From positions 186,001 through 250,000 of the forward strand of contig NZ_FNEE01000004.1 of the NCBI RefSeq assembly GCF_900099905.1: 64,000 bases of DNA. The letters run 5' to 3'. This DNA is from Mesorhizobium muleiense (GTDB taxonomy: Bacteria > Pseudomonadota > Alphaproteobacteria > Rhizobiales > Rhizobiaceae). Positions 63,413 through 64,000 of the stretch are shown piece by piece; positions within the stretch are counted from its first letter, which is position 1, and the number at the start of each line of letters is the position of its first letter. The notes below the pieces were generated by a model, which worked only from the letters and a program-made list of their open reading frames with translations, did no database searches and was not told the origin of the DNA. Made by a program: the position numbers and the translations under genes.

Positions 63413-63802
63413 TCACGAGGGCGACAATTCGTGTGCCGTCGCCACCACTTCCCTGAGCGAGGCGCCGCCGGACGCCTCCGTCGCCGCCATCACCGCGCCC
63501 TCGACGATCGGCGCGTTGCAGACGATGATCTTGTGCGCGCGCGGCTCGCCGATCATCTCGACCGCCATCTCGCTGTTGGTTTCGGCGCCGCCAAGATCGA
63601 CAAGTATGGCGACACCTGCCTCCGACCAGGCCTTGTCGATCGCGCCCATGATCGCCTCGACATTGGTTCCCAGCCCGCCATGGCCGTTTCCGCCGCACCA
63701 TGCAAGCGGCACTTCGTCGCCGACCATCTGGCGCACCATGTCGGCCGTGCCCTCGGCGACCAGCGGTGAATGCGATACGATGACGATGCCGACATTGCTC
63801 AT
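63413..63802 (-). CDS. dhaM: dihydroxyacetone kinase phosphotransfer subunit (EIIA-Man type)
   Basis: A 129-residue EIIA domain with active His11 in VGIVIVSHSPLVAEG. It passes phosphate to the ADP held by DhaL. ILVDLGGAETNSEMAVEMI and IVCNAPIVEGAVMAA are family phrases. It is the EIIA part alone; in E. coli DhaM it is fused to HPr and an EI fragment. The ATG overlaps the dhaL stop (ATGA). Confidence 0.93.
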   Translation of the reverse strand: MSNVGIVIVSHSPLVAEGTADMVRQMVGDEVPLAWCGGNGHGGLGTNVEAIMGAIDKAWSEAGVAILVDLGGAETNSEMAVEMIGEPRAHKIIVCNAPIVEGAVMAATEASGGASLREVVATAHELSPS

Positions 63803-64000
63803 GCTTGCCCCTCGATGGTCTCGGCGACAGCCCGCACCAGAAGCGCGGTCGAGCGTGCCCCGGCATCCATATGGCCGATGGAGCGGTCGCCGAGAAACGA
63901 GGCGCGCCCGCGCAAGGCCTTCATCGGCACGGTGGCATCGGCAGCACTGTCCGCGACATCGGCGATTTCCGATCCGGTCTTGCCCTGCAGCAGGGCGTCA
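63799..64000 (-). CDS. dhaL: dihydroxyacetone kinase, DhaL subunit (5' part outside window)
   Basis: Only the last 66 codons are in the window. They read DALLQGKTGSEIADVADSAA then ATVPMKALRGRASFLGDRSI and GHMDAGARSTALLVRAV, the conserved end of the ADP-binding subunit. Its stop overlaps the dhaM start, so the operon order is dhaL-dhaM-HPr-EI-orf-dhaK. Confidence 0.9.
   Translation of the reverse strand, partial: DALLQGKTGSEIADVADSAADATVPMKALRGRASFLGDRSIGHMDAGARSTALLVRAVAETIEGQA

Overview
The window looks like chromosome of a Mesorhizobium-type alphaproteobacterium (Hyphomicrobiales). The grounds are high-GC coding sequence, the aroA-cmk-rpsA block beside a TIGR02300 gene and a tRNA-Ala, a succinoglycan-like exo cluster, a NasT/NasS nitrate system and rhizobial intergenic repeats. 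This assignment rests on gene content and remembered families, not on a database search.

Layout. (1) 1-5154 is housekeeping: rpsA (its last residues lie outside the window), cmk, a small membrane protein and aroA on the minus strand, then a TIGR02300 gene and tRNA-Ala(GGC). (2) 5155-12900 is an accessory, partly decayed stretch directly behind the tRNA: small hypotheticals, two lipoproteins, a K+-channel-like protein, a multiply frameshifted ATP-dependent DNA ligase and two frameshifted DUF982 copies. (3) 12920-25663 is nitrate assimilation: nasT-nasS, nrtABC, narK-nirB-nirD-nasA. Both transport/reduction units are preceded by a sigma-54 promoter and an ANTAR-type two-hairpin leader overlapping a terminator. 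The second leader is a duplicate of the first and carries a broken 5' fragment of nrtA. (4) 25754-32471 holds a membrane protein, a 2-hydroxyacid dehydrogenase, an aldehyde dehydrogenase, a glucoamylase-family protein, an SDR and a solitary TIR-like (PF10137-type) protein. (5) 32927-57818 is the exopolysaccharide cluster: Wzy, ExoF, ExoY, ExoX, an ExoO-like transferase, ExoK, Ugd, an FAD-GDH-like pair, a GT4, a phosphoribosyltransferase-HAD protein, Wzx, then ExoL-A-M-O-N-P and an acyltransferase. (6) 57952-64000 holds prpE and a dihydroxyacetone kinase operon (dhaL-dhaM-HPr-EI-orf-dhaK) with a complete dedicated phosphotransferase chain.

How the genes work together. Under nitrogen limitation NtrC/sigma-54 should start both nitrate units. 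NasS releasing NasT when nitrate is present should then let NasT hold the leader hairpins and prevent termination, so uptake (NrtABC, NarK) and reduction (NasA, NirBD) are made together. In the exo cluster ExoY primes the lipid carrier, ExoA/L/M/O and others extend the repeat, Wzx/Wzy/ExoP/ExoF flip, polymerise and export it, and ExoK trims it. A repeated element matching the PhaR/AniA consensus as I recall it (TGCRNYGCASMA) lies upstream of most exo transcription units. It suggests that EPS synthesis is tied to carbon-storage status.

The strongest leads are the duplicated NasT-type leader, the PhaR-like motif set, the lone TIR-like protein, the FAD-GDH-like pair without a cytochrome in the exo cluster, and the palindrome inserted in frame in nasA.
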